Shown: piece by piece, positions 15,700 through 24,906 of the stretch
How the letters are laid out: the number at the start of each line of letters is the position of its first letter
Numbering within the stretch: position 1 is the first letter of the stretch
NCBI GenBank assembly: GCA_030388725.1
Contig: CP128857.1
Coordinates: 1,488,001-1,552,000, forward strand
Origin: Prodigiosinella aquatilis
GTDB lineage: Bacteria; Pseudomonadota; Gammaproteobacteria; Enterobacterales; Enterobacteriaceae
Direction of reading: 5' to 3'
DNA: 64,000 bases
Program-made: the position numbers and the translations under genes
Notes under the pieces: model-generated
Database searches by the model: none
What the model saw: only the letters and a program-made list of their open reading frames with translations
Told to the model about the DNA's origin: nothing

Positions 15700-15906
15700 A
15701 TGGAAGGTATCAGTATTGCCAAACTTTTAGTGATCGGCGTGCTTGTCGTTTTGCTATTTGGAACCAATAAATTACGCAGCCTGGGTGGAGATCTTGGCGC
15801 GGCAATCAAAGGTTTCAAAAAAGCAATGAGTGATGAGCAACCAACGAACAATGCTAGCTCAGATGAACCCGTTGCACTTAACGATACGACTCATCACAAA
15901 GAGTAA
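15700..15906 (+). CDS. tatE: Sec-independent translocase protein TatE
   Basis: A 68 aa TatA/E protein: a short N-terminal membrane helix (IAKLLVIGVLVVLLFG) and an amphipathic helix (KLRSLGGDLGAAIKGFKKAM), then a hydrophilic tail. It forms part of the twin-arginine translocation pore and can substitute for TatA. It lies alone, away from any tatABC operon, next to lipA as in E. coli. Convergent with lipA. Confidence 0.92.
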   Translation: MEGISIAKLLVIGVLVVLLFGTNKLRSLGGDLGAAIKGFKKAMSDEQPTNNASSDEPVALNDTTHHKE

Positions 15907-15949
15907 GATCCCACAAAGAGCAAGCTCCTGAGACGGTTAAAAACTAATA

Positions 15950-15980
15950 GCGGACGGCATGTGACCGCCCGCATCTTTTC
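15950..15980 (+). terminator. probable terminator between tatE and lipA
   Basis: GCGGACGG (15950-15957) and CCGCCCGC (15965-15972) form a GC-rich stem with one A-C mismatch, followed by ATCTTTTC. It lies 43 bp past the tatE stop. Confidence 0.55.
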
Positions 15981-16029
15981 GTGTCAGGAAAATGTAACCG
16001 CGCATTACGGCAATTTTTCCAGATATAAA

Positions 16030-16995
16030 TCATTTCACCTCGACACCTTTTGCTTGTAGGTCGGCATGGTAGGACGAGCGTACAAACGGACCACAAGCGG
16101 CGTGGGTGAATCCCATTGCCATTGCTTCCGCTTTCATTTCTTCAAATTCTTCCGGGCGGACATAACGCTGTACCGGCAAATGGTGGCGACTTGGCTGCAG
16201 GTACTGCCCTAATGTCAACATTGTGACACCGTGACGTCGCAGATCGCGCATCACGTCCAGAATTTCTTCATTGGTTTCACCCAATCCCACCATCAAACCC
16301 GACTTGGTTGGAATTTCCGGATGCACAGCCTTAAAGTTTTCCAGCAGTTTGAGGGACCATTCATAGTTTGCCCCTGGTCGAACCTGGCGATACAGACGCG
16401 GTATGTTTTCCAGATTATGGTTAAATACGTCTGGCGGTGTCACGGTCAGAATATCCAGTGCCCGGTCCATGCGTCCCCGGAAATCGGGCACTAGTGTTTC
16501 AATTTTAATCTGTGGACTTTTACGGCGAATGGCGCTGATGCAGTCGGCAAAATGCTGAGCTCCGCCATCACGCAGATCATCCCGATCAACAGAAGTGATG
16601 ACGACGTAGCGTAATCCCATATCGTGGATGGTTTGAGCCAGTTTTTCTGGCTCATTGTTGTCTGGGGCGATTGGACGTCCATGGGCAACATCACAAAATG
16701 GGCAACGACGGGTGCAAATGGCACCCAGGATCATAAATGTTGCCGTACCATGATTAAAACACTCTGCCAGATTAGGGCAGGATGCTTCTTCACATACCGA
16801 GTGCAGCCCGTTGCGGCGCATTGCGTCTTTGATACCTTGAATCCGGCTGGAATCCGCAGGCAATTTGATTTTCATCCATTCTGGTTTCCGTAGCATTTCC
16901 TGACGTTCGGTCGCTACTGTTTTCACCGGAATTAAGGCCATTTTATCTGCGTCGCGGTATTTTACGCCACGTTCGATCTGAATCGGTTTACTCAT
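16030..16995 (-). CDS. lipA: lipoyl synthase
   Basis: A 321 aa radical-SAM enzyme, the same length as E. coli LipA. It inserts two sulfurs into octanoyl groups on lipoyl domains. The auxiliary cluster motif CEEASCPNLAEC (near 68-79) and the SAM-cluster motif CTRRCPFC (near 94-101) are intact, and the C-terminal RSSYHAD holds the serine cluster ligand. The substrate octanoyl-protein is made by lipB, 200 bp upstream on the same strand. The ybeF LysR gene found between lipB and lipA in E. coli is absent. Confidence 0.97.
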   Translation of the reverse strand: MSKPIQIERGVKYRDADKMALIPVKTVATERQEMLRKPEWMKIKLPADSSRIQGIKDAMRRNGLHSVCEEASCPNLAECFNHGTATFMILGAICTRRCPFCDVAHGRPIAPDNNEPEKLAQTIHDMGLRYVVITSVDRDDLRDGGAQHFADCISAIRRKSPQIKIETLVPDFRGRMDRALDILTVTPPDVFNHNLENIPRLYRQVRPGANYEWSLKLLENFKAVHPEIPTKSGLMVGLGETNEEILDVMRDLRRHGVTMLTLGQYLQPSRHHLPVQRYVRPEEFEEMKAEAMAMGFTHAACGPFVRSSYHADLQAKGVEVK

Positions 16996-17195
16996 ATTTG
17001 CGTAAGTTCCAGTTCTGAATCGCTATCATGAATTTATGGTTAGAATTCATGGGATCATCTTAATGATTAAACTTTTTTTTAAAAATATCACAAAATTATA
17101 TCATCTTTGCCATAGGCAAGCAGCTTTTGCACGATCAAAATGAACAAAAAGTGTAAATAAAATGTGAATTCATCTGCATAAAAATACCAATAGCT

Positions 17196-17897
17196 TTATG
17201 GGGAATCGCTGAAGGGACGAGGCTGAGGTTCGCCCTGATGTTCCCAGTCCCAGATAATTTGCTCATGCTCTTTATAGCCCAGAAGGCGCATAAAAGATGA
17301 CGTTAGTACCGGAGCAACATCATCCAGCGTTACGCCAGTGACCAGCTCGCTGAGTTGAGTCATTCTCATGCCAGCATAACCGCATGGATTAATGCGTAGG
17401 AAAGGAGACAGATCCATCGCAATATTTAGTGCCAATCCATGTAAGGAGCAGCCTTTGCGGATGCGTAGCCCCAGCGAGCAGATCTTACGTTCATCGACAT
17501 AAACACCTGGAGCATCTGGTCGGGCATATGCATCAATGTGAAAGTGCGATAGCGTTTGTACTACGGTTTCTTCAATAGTGGTAACCAGCTGTCTTACACC
17601 CAGTTTTTGGCGCTTGAGATCGATCAGTACATACATCACTTGTTGGCCCGGCCCATGATAAGTAACTTGACCGCCTCTATCGCTTTGTATCACCGGAATA
17701 TCACCAGGCATTAAGACATGTTCGGCCTTTCCTGCCTGACCTTGGGTAAATACCGGGAGATGCTGAACGAGCCAGAGTTCATCAAAGGTTGTGTCGTACC
17801 GATGTTCAGTGAAGTGATGCATAGCCAGTGAAACTGGCTCATAAGGGAGCACGCCCAGATGGCGAATGATTATCTTATCCTGTTGCAAACGTGTCAT
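17196..17897 (-). CDS. lipB: octanoyltransferase LipB
   Basis: A 233 aa enzyme that transfers octanoyl from acyl carrier protein to lipoyl domains, first step of lipoate synthesis. Catalytic Lys is in ERKICSLGLRI and Cys in RINPCGYAG; the binding motif SDRGGQVTYHGPGQ is complete. The long frame to 18185 overlaps ybeD; MTRLQQDKIIIRHLG at 17897 matches the E. coli start (MYQDKILVRHLG), though no strong ribosome-binding site precedes it. It follows ybeD as in E. coli. Confidence 0.94.
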   Translation of the reverse strand: MTRLQQDKIIIRHLGVLPYEPVSLAMHHFTEHRYDTTFDELWLVQHLPVFTQGQAGKAEHVLMPGDIPVIQSDRGGQVTYHGPGQQVMYVLIDLKRQKLGVRQLVTTIEETVVQTLSHFHIDAYARPDAPGVYVDERKICSLGLRIRKGCSLHGLALNIAMDLSPFLRINPCGYAGMRMTQLSELVTGVTLDDVAPVLTSSFMRLLGYKEHEQIIWDWEHQGEPQPRPFSDSP

Positions 17898-18015
17898 CTT
17901 CAGGTTAAGGAGGAATGTGTCAATTATAACGGCGTGACGCAGTAGCGAATAGCAGAGATTTCCACACTTGCTTTTCTTGGCGTGGAAGGATAACCGTCTA
18001 AATGATGAGCTGGCT

Positions 18016-18279
18016 TCAGAGAACCATACGCACGATGTCAATTTTCCCCAGTTCTTCATACAGCGTTTCAACCTGCTCAATATGAGTCGCGGTGATAGTG
18101 ATAGAAACTGAGTGATAGTTTCCTTTAGCGCTGGGTTTGATTTGCGGTGTATAGTCACCAGGCGCATGGCGTTGTACAACTTCAACTACCAGATCTACCA
18201 GTTCTGGTTTTGCCAATCCCATCACTTTGTAGGTAAAAGGGCAGGGGAATTCGAGCAATTCGTTGAGTTTGGTTTTCAT
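18016..18279 (-). CDS. ybeD: YbeD family regulator-like protein (UPF0250)
   Basis: An 87 aa ACT-like small protein, the same length as E. coli YbeD and nearly identical in pattern (MKTKLNELLEFPCPFTYKVMG). Some YbeD proteins are described as modulators of lipoate metabolism enzymes; the position between dacA and lipB fits. No catalytic residues are evident. Confidence 0.93.
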   Translation of the reverse strand: MKTKLNELLEFPCPFTYKVMGLAKPELVDLVVEVVQRHAPGDYTPQIKPSAKGNYHSVSITITATHIEQVETLYEELGKIDIVRMVL

Positions 18280-18396
18280 GAAAACTCCAGAGTAGTATGC
18301 ATAAAGATACAGTACATGGATAGTAAGTATAACTCCCGCCTGAGCGGGAGTATATTTGTCATGCCATGGGGAGACGTATCTCCTAAACGATCAAAA

Positions 18397-19608
18397 TTAA
18401 CTGAACCAGTGATGGAACATCAGTTTTATGTAATCGATCATCCGGCTAAAATACCCGCCTTCTTTAACTTCGTTCATCACAACCAGCGGACGCTGATCGA
18501 TGGTTTTACCATCCAGTTGGAAATTGATGGTACCCACAACCTGATTTTTACTTAATGGAGCGTGCAGTTCGGTATTGTTCAGGATGTAGCTGGCCTTAAG
18601 ATCTTTCATGCGTCCACGTGGAATGGTGATGTAAACATCTTTTGCCACGCCGAGTGATACGCGGTCGCTGTCACCAAACCATACGGGTTCGGAAGCGAAT
18701 TCTTTATCCGCTTTCAGCGGGGAAACAGTTTCAAAAAAACGAAATCCCCAGGTGAGTAGCTTTTTGCTTTCTGTTTCACGGCCTTTAAACGTATGTCCAC
18801 CGAGTACTACTGAAATCAGACGCATCGGCCCTTCGGTGGCGGAAGCTACCAGATTATAGCCGGCGGATGCGGTATGTCCGGTTTTAATGCCATCTACATT
18901 AAGACTGGTATCCCATAACAAACCATTACGGTTGGCCTGGCGAATGTTATTGAAAGTGAACTCTTTCTCTTTATAGGTGGCATATTCATTCGGTACATCT
19001 CGGATCAATGCCTGACCAATTAATGCCATATCACGTGCAGAACTGTACTGTCCTTCCGCATCCAGACCATGCACGGTCTCAAAATGGGTGTTTTTCAGCC
19101 CCAGTTCTTTAACATAACCATTCATCAGATTGATGAACGCACCTTGGCTTCCAGCAACATAATCTGCCATGGCGACACAGGCATCATTGCCAGACTGTAG
19201 AATGATACCTTTGTTTAACATGTACACCGGCACATGATCACCTGGTTTCAGGAACATCAGCGACGAGCCTTTAAAAACCGGATTACCGGTAGCCCAGGCA
19301 TCTTTTCCGATGGTAACGATATCGTTTGGGTTGATTTTCCCTGACTTTATCGCCTGACCGATGACATAACTGGTCATCATTTTTGTCAGACTTGCTGGGT
19401 TTCGACGGGTATCAGCGTTCATTTCGGCCAGAACTTTGCCTGAGTTGTAATCCATCAGGAAGTAAGCTTCAGCATCAATCTGCGGAACGCCAGGAATCAT
19501 GGTTTTCAGATTAATGTCGTCAGCGTAGGCGAAAGATGATGCACTGATAACGAGCAGGGCGCTAAGTACAATATGTTTAGTGTGGCGAGACGTGATTACT
19601 GTATTCAT
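18397..19608 (-). CDS. dacA: D-alanyl-D-alanine carboxypeptidase PBP5
   Basis: A 403 aa periplasmic penicillin-binding protein that removes terminal D-Ala from peptidoglycan stems and maintains cell shape. Signal peptide with cleavage after SSFAYA (about residue 29). The three active-site motifs are present: S73-L-T-K76, SGN in LQSGNDAC, and KTG in DGIKTGHTASAG. The C-terminal amphipathic helix FSRMIDYIKLMFHHW anchors it to the inner membrane. It follows rlpA at 194 bp and precedes ybeD. Confidence 0.96.
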   Translation of the reverse strand: MNTVITSRHTKHIVLSALLVISASSFAYADDINLKTMIPGVPQIDAEAYFLMDYNSGKVLAEMNADTRRNPASLTKMMTSYVIGQAIKSGKINPNDIVTIGKDAWATGNPVFKGSSLMFLKPGDHVPVYMLNKGIILQSGNDACVAMADYVAGSQGAFINLMNGYVKELGLKNTHFETVHGLDAEGQYSSARDMALIGQALIRDVPNEYATYKEKEFTFNNIRQANRNGLLWDTSLNVDGIKTGHTASAGYNLVASATEGPMRLISVVLGGHTFKGRETESKKLLTWGFRFFETVSPLKADKEFASEPVWFGDSDRVSLGVAKDVYITIPRGRMKDLKASYILNNTELHAPLSKNQVVGTINFQLDGKTIDQRPLVVMNEVKEGGYFSRMIDYIKLMFHHWFS

Positions 19609-19802
19609 GATGGGAACAACGACATCCGTGGGTATAAGTTAAAAAACGAGTCACACTATAACAGATGAAAAATGTGTGGGCATCCGACAATATGTTACGT
19701 GATCTTGTTGATATCAGTCATGTTGTCTCACTGGGCTGCCCATTTTTTTTTATAAGAAAGATTAATGAGTTATCTTCCCTCATCTTTCACTTAATTCTGT
19801 TG

Positions 19803-20894
19803 TTATCGTATGCCAGGAACAGCAGTGATAAAAGATTGCTGTTTAGCTTCGACTAACAGGCGTTGTTGAAGTTCAGTAGCTTGTTGTCGATTATTAAATG
19901 GGCCTAACTGAATACGATACAGCCCGCCATTAGCCGTTACTTTACCTGAAACGTGGAAGCGATCGTTCAGACTGTGTAACCAGTTCTGTGCCCGTTGTTG
20001 ATCGCTCAGCGCTCCGACTTGGACGACGTAATGTCCGCCGTCTGAAAACCGAGGTTGAGGCGTACTGCCAGCAGATACCACCGACTTTGGTGTGCTTACC
20101 GTTGATACGGGTTCAGATCCTTCCAGTACGCCGCTGCGCAATGGTGTTGGTGCGCCAAGGAAACGCCCGTGAGAAACTGAGGTGCTGTCTATTGTATTTG
20201 TGTTGTTTGTCGTAGGTTGCAATGTTGTGTTACTGATAGGGCGGATTGTTGTGGTGGCAGATGGTTCTTCAGTCTGCATTACCGGCGTACCAAGTTCGCT
20301 GGATCCCAGGATGGGACGTTCTGGTAAAGCAAAGCTTTGCTTGGCTACGCGAGTACCAATAGTTCCTGGGCCAGAAAGCGAACCATCAGGAGATACATTG
20401 ATAAAATCTACTTGAACCTTGGTATTGTTGGAAATATTCAGTCGATCGCCAGCCGCTTTTGACAAGTCAATAATCCGACCGGGTATATAAGGACCGCGGT
20501 CATTGATTCGTACCACCAGTTGGCGCCCATTACTCAGATTCGTTACTCGCACGTAGCAGGGAATCGGTAGTGTTGGGTGTGCAGCGGTCAATGCGTTGGG
20601 GTCGAACACTTCGCCCGTGGCGGTACGGTTACCTGAAGCCTCTCTGGAATACGATGATGCCAGACCGGTTTCGCTGAAGTTTTCCGGGTTTTTGACAATC
20701 TTATAGGTGCGCCCTTTTACGACGTAGTCCTGCAATGTGGATGGGTTATAGGGCTCATAGTGCGGCTCCACGCCACCGATCTCTTCTACTGGTCCGCTGT
20801 ATATCTGGTGTGGTGGTGACTGAGGTTGTTCCGTTACGGTACAGCCAGAAAGCGCCAGGCCGATAACACTAATCCAAAAGCAATCCTTACGCAT
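19803..20894 (-). CDS. rlpA: septal ring lytic transglycosylase RlpA
   Basis: A 363 aa outer-membrane lipoprotein. The lipobox LSGC places the lipidated Cys near residue 18. A double-psi beta-barrel (GLASSYSREASGNRTATGE ... VRINDRGPY) holds the transglycosylase-type fold. A long low-complexity Ser/Thr/Asn linker (about 200-280) leads to a C-terminal SPOR domain (GGHYVVQVGALSDQQRAQNW) that binds septal, denuded glycan. A GGTGGG ribosome-binding site precedes the ATG. It follows mrdB by 9 bp, so it belongs to the mrdA-mrdB-rlpA operon. Confidence 0.93.
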   Translation of the reverse strand: MRKDCFWISVIGLALSGCTVTEQPQSPPHQIYSGPVEEIGGVEPHYEPYNPSTLQDYVVKGRTYKIVKNPENFSETGLASSYSREASGNRTATGEVFDPNALTAAHPTLPIPCYVRVTNLSNGRQLVVRINDRGPYIPGRIIDLSKAAGDRLNISNNTKVQVDFINVSPDGSLSGPGTIGTRVAKQSFALPERPILGSSELGTPVMQTEEPSATTTIRPISNTTLQPTTNNTNTIDSTSVSHGRFLGAPTPLRSGVLEGSEPVSTVSTPKSVVSAGSTPQPRFSDGGHYVVQVGALSDQQRAQNWLHSLNDRFHVSGKVTANGGLYRIQLGPFNNRQQATELQQRLLVEAKQQSFITAVPGIR

Positions 20895-20903
20895 TTCCCA
20901 CCC

Positions 20904-22016
20904 CTATAGATTTTTGGATAACATTTTGCGGTGAGTGTGTATCGACATGACGATGCCGAATCCCGCCATTAATACGATAAGTGCTGATCCACCATAACTG
21001 ACCAGCGGCAGTGGTACACCGACTACCGGCAGAATACCACTGACCATGCCGATATTAACGAAAACGTAGACGAAGAAGATCAGCATTAATGCGCCAACCA
21101 TAACCCGGCCGAAGGAGGTTTGTGCATTGGCTGCGATGACCAGACCACGCATAATCACGAACAGATAGAGCGCCAGTAGAACCAGTACGCCGATCAACCC
21201 TAGCTCTTCCGCCAACACGGCAAAGATGAAGTCAGTATGCCGTTCCGGCAGGAACTCAAGCTGTGACTGTGTGCCATGCAGCCAGCCTTTTCCCCATAAT
21301 CCCCCTGAACCAATGGCAATCTTGGACTGAATAATATGATAGCCAGCGCCAAGAGGATCCGCTTCCGGGTTCAGTAGCATCATAACCCTATCGCGTTGGT
21401 AATCATGCATCAGGAAGAACCAAAGCACGGGAATAAAGGCCGCAACAAGTAGTGCTGCAACGGCAATTAGTCGCCAGCTCATTCCAGCCAGAAACAGGAC
21501 AAAAAGCCCTGAGGCACAAATCAGGATTGATGTTCCCAGGTCAGGCTGTGCCGCAACCAGCATCGTTGGTACAAAAATCAGTACCAGGGCAACCGCCGTA
21601 TTTTTCAGCGAAGGAGGGCACATATCGCGGTTAATATACCTCGCTACCATCAGTGGTACCGCGATTTTGGCAATTTCCGAAGGCTGGAAGCGCACTACAC
21701 CAAGATCCAGCCAGCGTTGCGCCCCTTTACTGATTTGTCCGAAGATATCGACCATTACCAACAAAATGAAACAGATAATGTATAAATAAGGTGCCCAGCT
21801 TTCATAAACCCTGGGAGGAATTTGAGCCATGATGATCATCATCACGAGCCCCAGCACGACCTGGGCGATCTTGCGCTCCATCATGCCAACATCCTGCCCG
21901 CTGGCACTCCACATGACTATCAGGCTATAACCCAACAATCCCATAATGCCAAGGAGAAAAGGAAGGTCGATATGAAGCTTGGTCCAGAACGAGCCTTGTT
22001 GTTGACTTTCGGTCAT
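20904..22016 (-). CDS. mrdB: peptidoglycan glycosyltransferase RodA
   Basis: A 370 aa SEDS-family membrane protein with about ten helices that polymerises glycan strands for cell elongation with PBP2. SEDS motifs present: GAQRWLDLGVVRFQPSE near residue 95 and the C-terminal VGVPLPLVSYGGSALI. It starts 9 nt after mrdA, its functional partner. Confidence 0.96.
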   Translation of the reverse strand: MTESQQQGSFWTKLHIDLPFLLGIMGLLGYSLIVMWSASGQDVGMMERKIAQVVLGLVMMIIMAQIPPRVYESWAPYLYIICFILLVMVDIFGQISKGAQRWLDLGVVRFQPSEIAKIAVPLMVARYINRDMCPPSLKNTAVALVLIFVPTMLVAAQPDLGTSILICASGLFVLFLAGMSWRLIAVAALLVAAFIPVLWFFLMHDYQRDRVMMLLNPEADPLGAGYHIIQSKIAIGSGGLWGKGWLHGTQSQLEFLPERHTDFIFAVLAEELGLIGVLVLLALYLFVIMRGLVIAANAQTSFGRVMVGALMLIFFVYVFVNIGMVSGILPVVGVPLPLVSYGGSALIVLMAGFGIVMSIHTHRKMLSKNL

Positions 22017-22025
22017 GGGTATCTC

Positions 22026-23930
22026 TTACTCGGTTTCACTGCCGGGTGGCGAGGGGGGCGCATCCGGTAGTATTGTATTGTTATCACCTAACATAATATG
22101 GTCGAGAATCTGGCGCGTGATAGTCCCTACAGACGCGCCTGCACCGCCATTTTCCAGAACGACAGATACCGCGATTCTGGGATTATTATAAGGTGCAAAA
22201 GCGACCATCAGCTTATGATCGCGTAATCGTTCTGAAATTTTATGTGCGTTATAGGTTTCGTTCGCTTTTAGTCCGAATACCTGTGCAGTCCCTGATTTAG
22301 CCGCGATCTTATAAGAAGAGTTGGCAAAATTTTTATATGCCGTCCCGTTGGGGCGGTTTGCTACGCCATACATGCCATCTTTGGCGATTTCCCAGTAACC
22401 GGAGTGGATATCGCCAATTTGCTGATGGGTGGTTTGACGGTAAGGGACTAATACGCCATTTTCCCTGATACTGCCCAACAGATGCGGGGTTTTCACCTGT
22501 CCATCATTAATCAGGGTCATCAGTGCTTTCATCATCTGGATCGGCGTCGCTGTCCAGTAACCCTGACCAATCCCCACCGGTATGGTATCACCCTGATACC
22601 AGGGTTTTTTGTATCGTTTCAATTTCCAGGCGCGTGTCGGCATGGTGCCTGCGCGTTCCTCGGATATATCAATACCGGTATATTGGCCGTAACCAAACTT
22701 GGTCATCCATTCGGACAGGCGATCAATCCCCATATCATAAGCGACTTGATAAAAGAAGGTATCAGCGGATTCCTCCAGTGCCTTGGTCAGATTCAGCCGG
22801 CCATGACCCCATCGTTTCCAGTCTCGGAAACGTTTCTCGGATCCTGGCAATTGCCACCAACCAGGGTCAAACAAGGACGTATAGGGCGTAATAACACCGG
22901 CACTCAGAGCTGAAACCGCAATATAGGGTTTTACGGTGGAGGCTGGAGGATACACGCCTTGAGTGGCTCGGTTAATCAAGGGCCGGTCGGGGTTATCGAG
23001 TAAGGCGCGGTAATTTTTACTGGAAATGCCATCCACAAATGGATTCGGGTCATAACTGGGCGTGGATACCATCGCCAATATGCTACCGTCCCGCGGATCA
23101 GTAACAATTACTGCTGCTCGGCTTCCCACCAGTAGTTTTTCGATATAAGTCTGCAGATTCAGGTCAATCGTCAGGTAGATGTCTTTTCCCGCTTGCGGTG
23201 GTTGCTCATGCAGTTGCCTGATGACCCGTCCCCGATTGTTAACTTCTACTTCTTCGTAGCCGGGTTTTCCGTGCAGCTGCGTTTCATAATAATGTTCAAT
23301 GCCCAGCTTACCAATGTCGTGGGTCGCGGCATAGTCGGCCAGTTTGCCTTCTTTATCCAGTCGTTCAAGGTCTTTATCGTTAATTTTTGAAACATAACCG
23401 AGAACGTGAGTCAGTGCGGAACCATAAGGGTAGTAGCGGTGTTGATATCCTTTCACCTCAACACCGGGAAAACGATATTGATTCACCGAGAAACGTGCCA
23501 CCTGAATTTCATTCAGGTCGGTTTTTAAAGGTATGGAGGCAAAACGGCGTGAGTGTTTACGCTCTTTTTTGAAGTTATCGATATCTTCATCTGTCAGATT
23601 AACGATAGGCTTCAGTGCGTTCAGTGTGGCATCGACATTGGTGACTTTTTCTGGGACCAGCTCTAGCTGATAGATTGTGCGATTGAGTGCCAGAGGGATG
23701 CCATTGCGATCATATATGATGCCACGACTGGGTGCGATAGGGACCAGTTTTATGCGGTTTTCATTGGAACGGGTACGATAATCGTCAAAACGTGAAATTT
23801 GCAGATGATAAAGATTGGCGATGAGAATACCGGTAAGTAGCACAATGCCTAAAAACGCCACAAATGCGCGACGAACAAACAGAGCTGCTTCAGCGGTATA
23901 ATCACGGAAAGGGTTATGTTCTATTTTCAT
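22026..23930 (-). CDS. mrdA: penicillin-binding protein 2 (transpeptidase)
   Basis: A 634 aa inner-membrane peptidoglycan transpeptidase of the elongasome. One N-terminal membrane helix (about 22-45), a pedestal domain, and a transpeptidase domain with STVK near residue 330, SAD in EESADTFFYQ and KSGTAQ near 545. It cross-links the glycan made by RodA. The C-terminus is proline-rich. It is 36 nt downstream of rlmH, as in E. coli. Confidence 0.96.
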   Translation of the reverse strand: MKIEHNPFRDYTAEAALFVRRAFVAFLGIVLLTGILIANLYHLQISRFDDYRTRSNENRIKLVPIAPSRGIIYDRNGIPLALNRTIYQLELVPEKVTNVDATLNALKPIVNLTDEDIDNFKKERKHSRRFASIPLKTDLNEIQVARFSVNQYRFPGVEVKGYQHRYYPYGSALTHVLGYVSKINDKDLERLDKEGKLADYAATHDIGKLGIEHYYETQLHGKPGYEEVEVNNRGRVIRQLHEQPPQAGKDIYLTIDLNLQTYIEKLLVGSRAAVIVTDPRDGSILAMVSTPSYDPNPFVDGISSKNYRALLDNPDRPLINRATQGVYPPASTVKPYIAVSALSAGVITPYTSLFDPGWWQLPGSEKRFRDWKRWGHGRLNLTKALEESADTFFYQVAYDMGIDRLSEWMTKFGYGQYTGIDISEERAGTMPTRAWKLKRYKKPWYQGDTIPVGIGQGYWTATPIQMMKALMTLINDGQVKTPHLLGSIRENGVLVPYRQTTHQQIGDIHSGYWEIAKDGMYGVANRPNGTAYKNFANSSYKIAAKSGTAQVFGLKANETYNAHKISERLRDHKLMVAFAPYNNPRIAVSVVLENGGAGASVGTITRQILDHIMLGDNNTILPDAPPSPPGSETE

Positions 23931-23966
23931 CCGGCGATTTTACTTAACGTAGTTCATCATATCGCC

Positions 23967-24437
23967 TTACTCCCGGTGGTAAGGGTGATTAGTGGTAATG
24001 CTCCAGGCGCGGTACAGGCTTTCAGCAACCAGTACCCGCACCAGCGGATGGGGTAACGTTAACGGTGACAATGACCAACTTTGTTCCGCCGCCGCCTTGC
24101 ATTCAGGAGATAATCCTTCAGGCCCACCGATTAACAGACTGACATCCCGGCCATCCTGTTTCCAGCGCTCTAACTGTTGCGCCAGATAAGGCGTTTCCCA
24201 TGGTGCCCCTGGGATATCGAGCGTCACAATACGGTTACCTTTACCCACAGCAGCAAGCATTTGCTCGCCTTCTCGTTCCAGAATACGTTTGATATCTGCA
24301 TTTTTACCCCGTTTCCCGGCTGGAATTTCTACCAGTTCGAGCGGCATATCTTTAGGGAAACGGCGCAGGTAATCAGTAAATCCGGCTTGCACCCAGTCTG
24401 GCATTTTAGTACCGACGGCGACCAGTTGCAGTTTCAT
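23967..24437 (-). CDS. rlmH: 23S rRNA pseudouridine-1915 N3-methyltransferase RlmH
   Basis: A 156 aa SPOUT methyltransferase acting on pseudouridine 1915 in helix 69 of assembled 70S ribosomes. The knot region LLIGGPEGLSP and the C-terminal LPHPLVRVLVAESLYRAWSI bind SAM and form the dimer. The start at 24437 (MKLQLVAVGTKMPDW) is the family N-terminus; the frame to 24494 overlaps rsfS. Only one base separates it from rsfS. Confidence 0.95.
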   Translation of the reverse strand: MKLQLVAVGTKMPDWVQAGFTDYLRRFPKDMPLELVEIPAGKRGKNADIKRILEREGEQMLAAVGKGNRIVTLDIPGAPWETPYLAQQLERWKQDGRDVSLLIGGPEGLSPECKAAAEQSWSLSPLTLPHPLVRVLVAESLYRAWSITTNHPYHRE

Positions 24438-24438
24438 A

Positions 24439-24756
24439 CTAACCCCAGAGCTTTTCCAGTTCGTACAGGTGGCGACTCTCTTCCTGCATGACATGCACCA
24501 TCACGTCGCCCAGGTCAACTACCACCCAGTCAGCAACGTTCTCTCCTTCAATACCCAGAGGGATCAAGCCGGCAGAACGGGATTGCTGTACTACATAGTC
24601 AGCAATGGACATGACGTGGCGACTGGACGTGCCAGTACAAATGATCATGCAATCAGTAATACTGGATTTGCCCTGAACATCCAGCGCAATAATATCCTGA
24701 CCTTTCAAATCATCGATTTTATTGATAACGAAGTCTTGGAGTGCTTGGTTTTGCAA
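24439..24756 (-). CDS. rsfS: ribosomal silencing factor RsfS
   Basis: A 105 aa protein that binds ribosomal protein L14 and keeps ribosomal subunits apart in starvation. It matches E. coli RsfS (105 aa) along its whole length, with TDCMIICTGTSSRHVMS and HVMQEESRHLYELEKLW. The start codon is TTG at 24756 after a GGGGG ribosome-binding site; E. coli uses TTG here too. First of the rsfS-rlmH-mrdA-mrdB-rlpA run. Confidence 0.94.
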   Translation of the reverse strand: MQNQALQDFVINKIDDLKGQDIIALDVQGKSSITDCMIICTGTSSRHVMSIADYVVQQSRSAGLIPLGIEGENVADWVVVDLGDVMVHVMQEESRHLYELEKLWG

Positions 24757-24906
24757 AGGTTCCCCCTGGGTTACTGTTAATCAACTGAAGCCTGACTGGG
24801 ATTGCGTGGCATCAGTTTGAATACCCGCGTAACCACCACAGGACCTGTGGTTGAAACCAGCGGCGGAGTATATCACGCACTTAGGGTGAGTGATATAAAG
24901 CCGTCA

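Noticed and set aside
24836..24853. CCACAGG/CCTGTGG palindrome between nadD and rsfS
   Set aside because: Good stem but no T run and no known RNA motif; it may weaken read-through but is not called a terminator.
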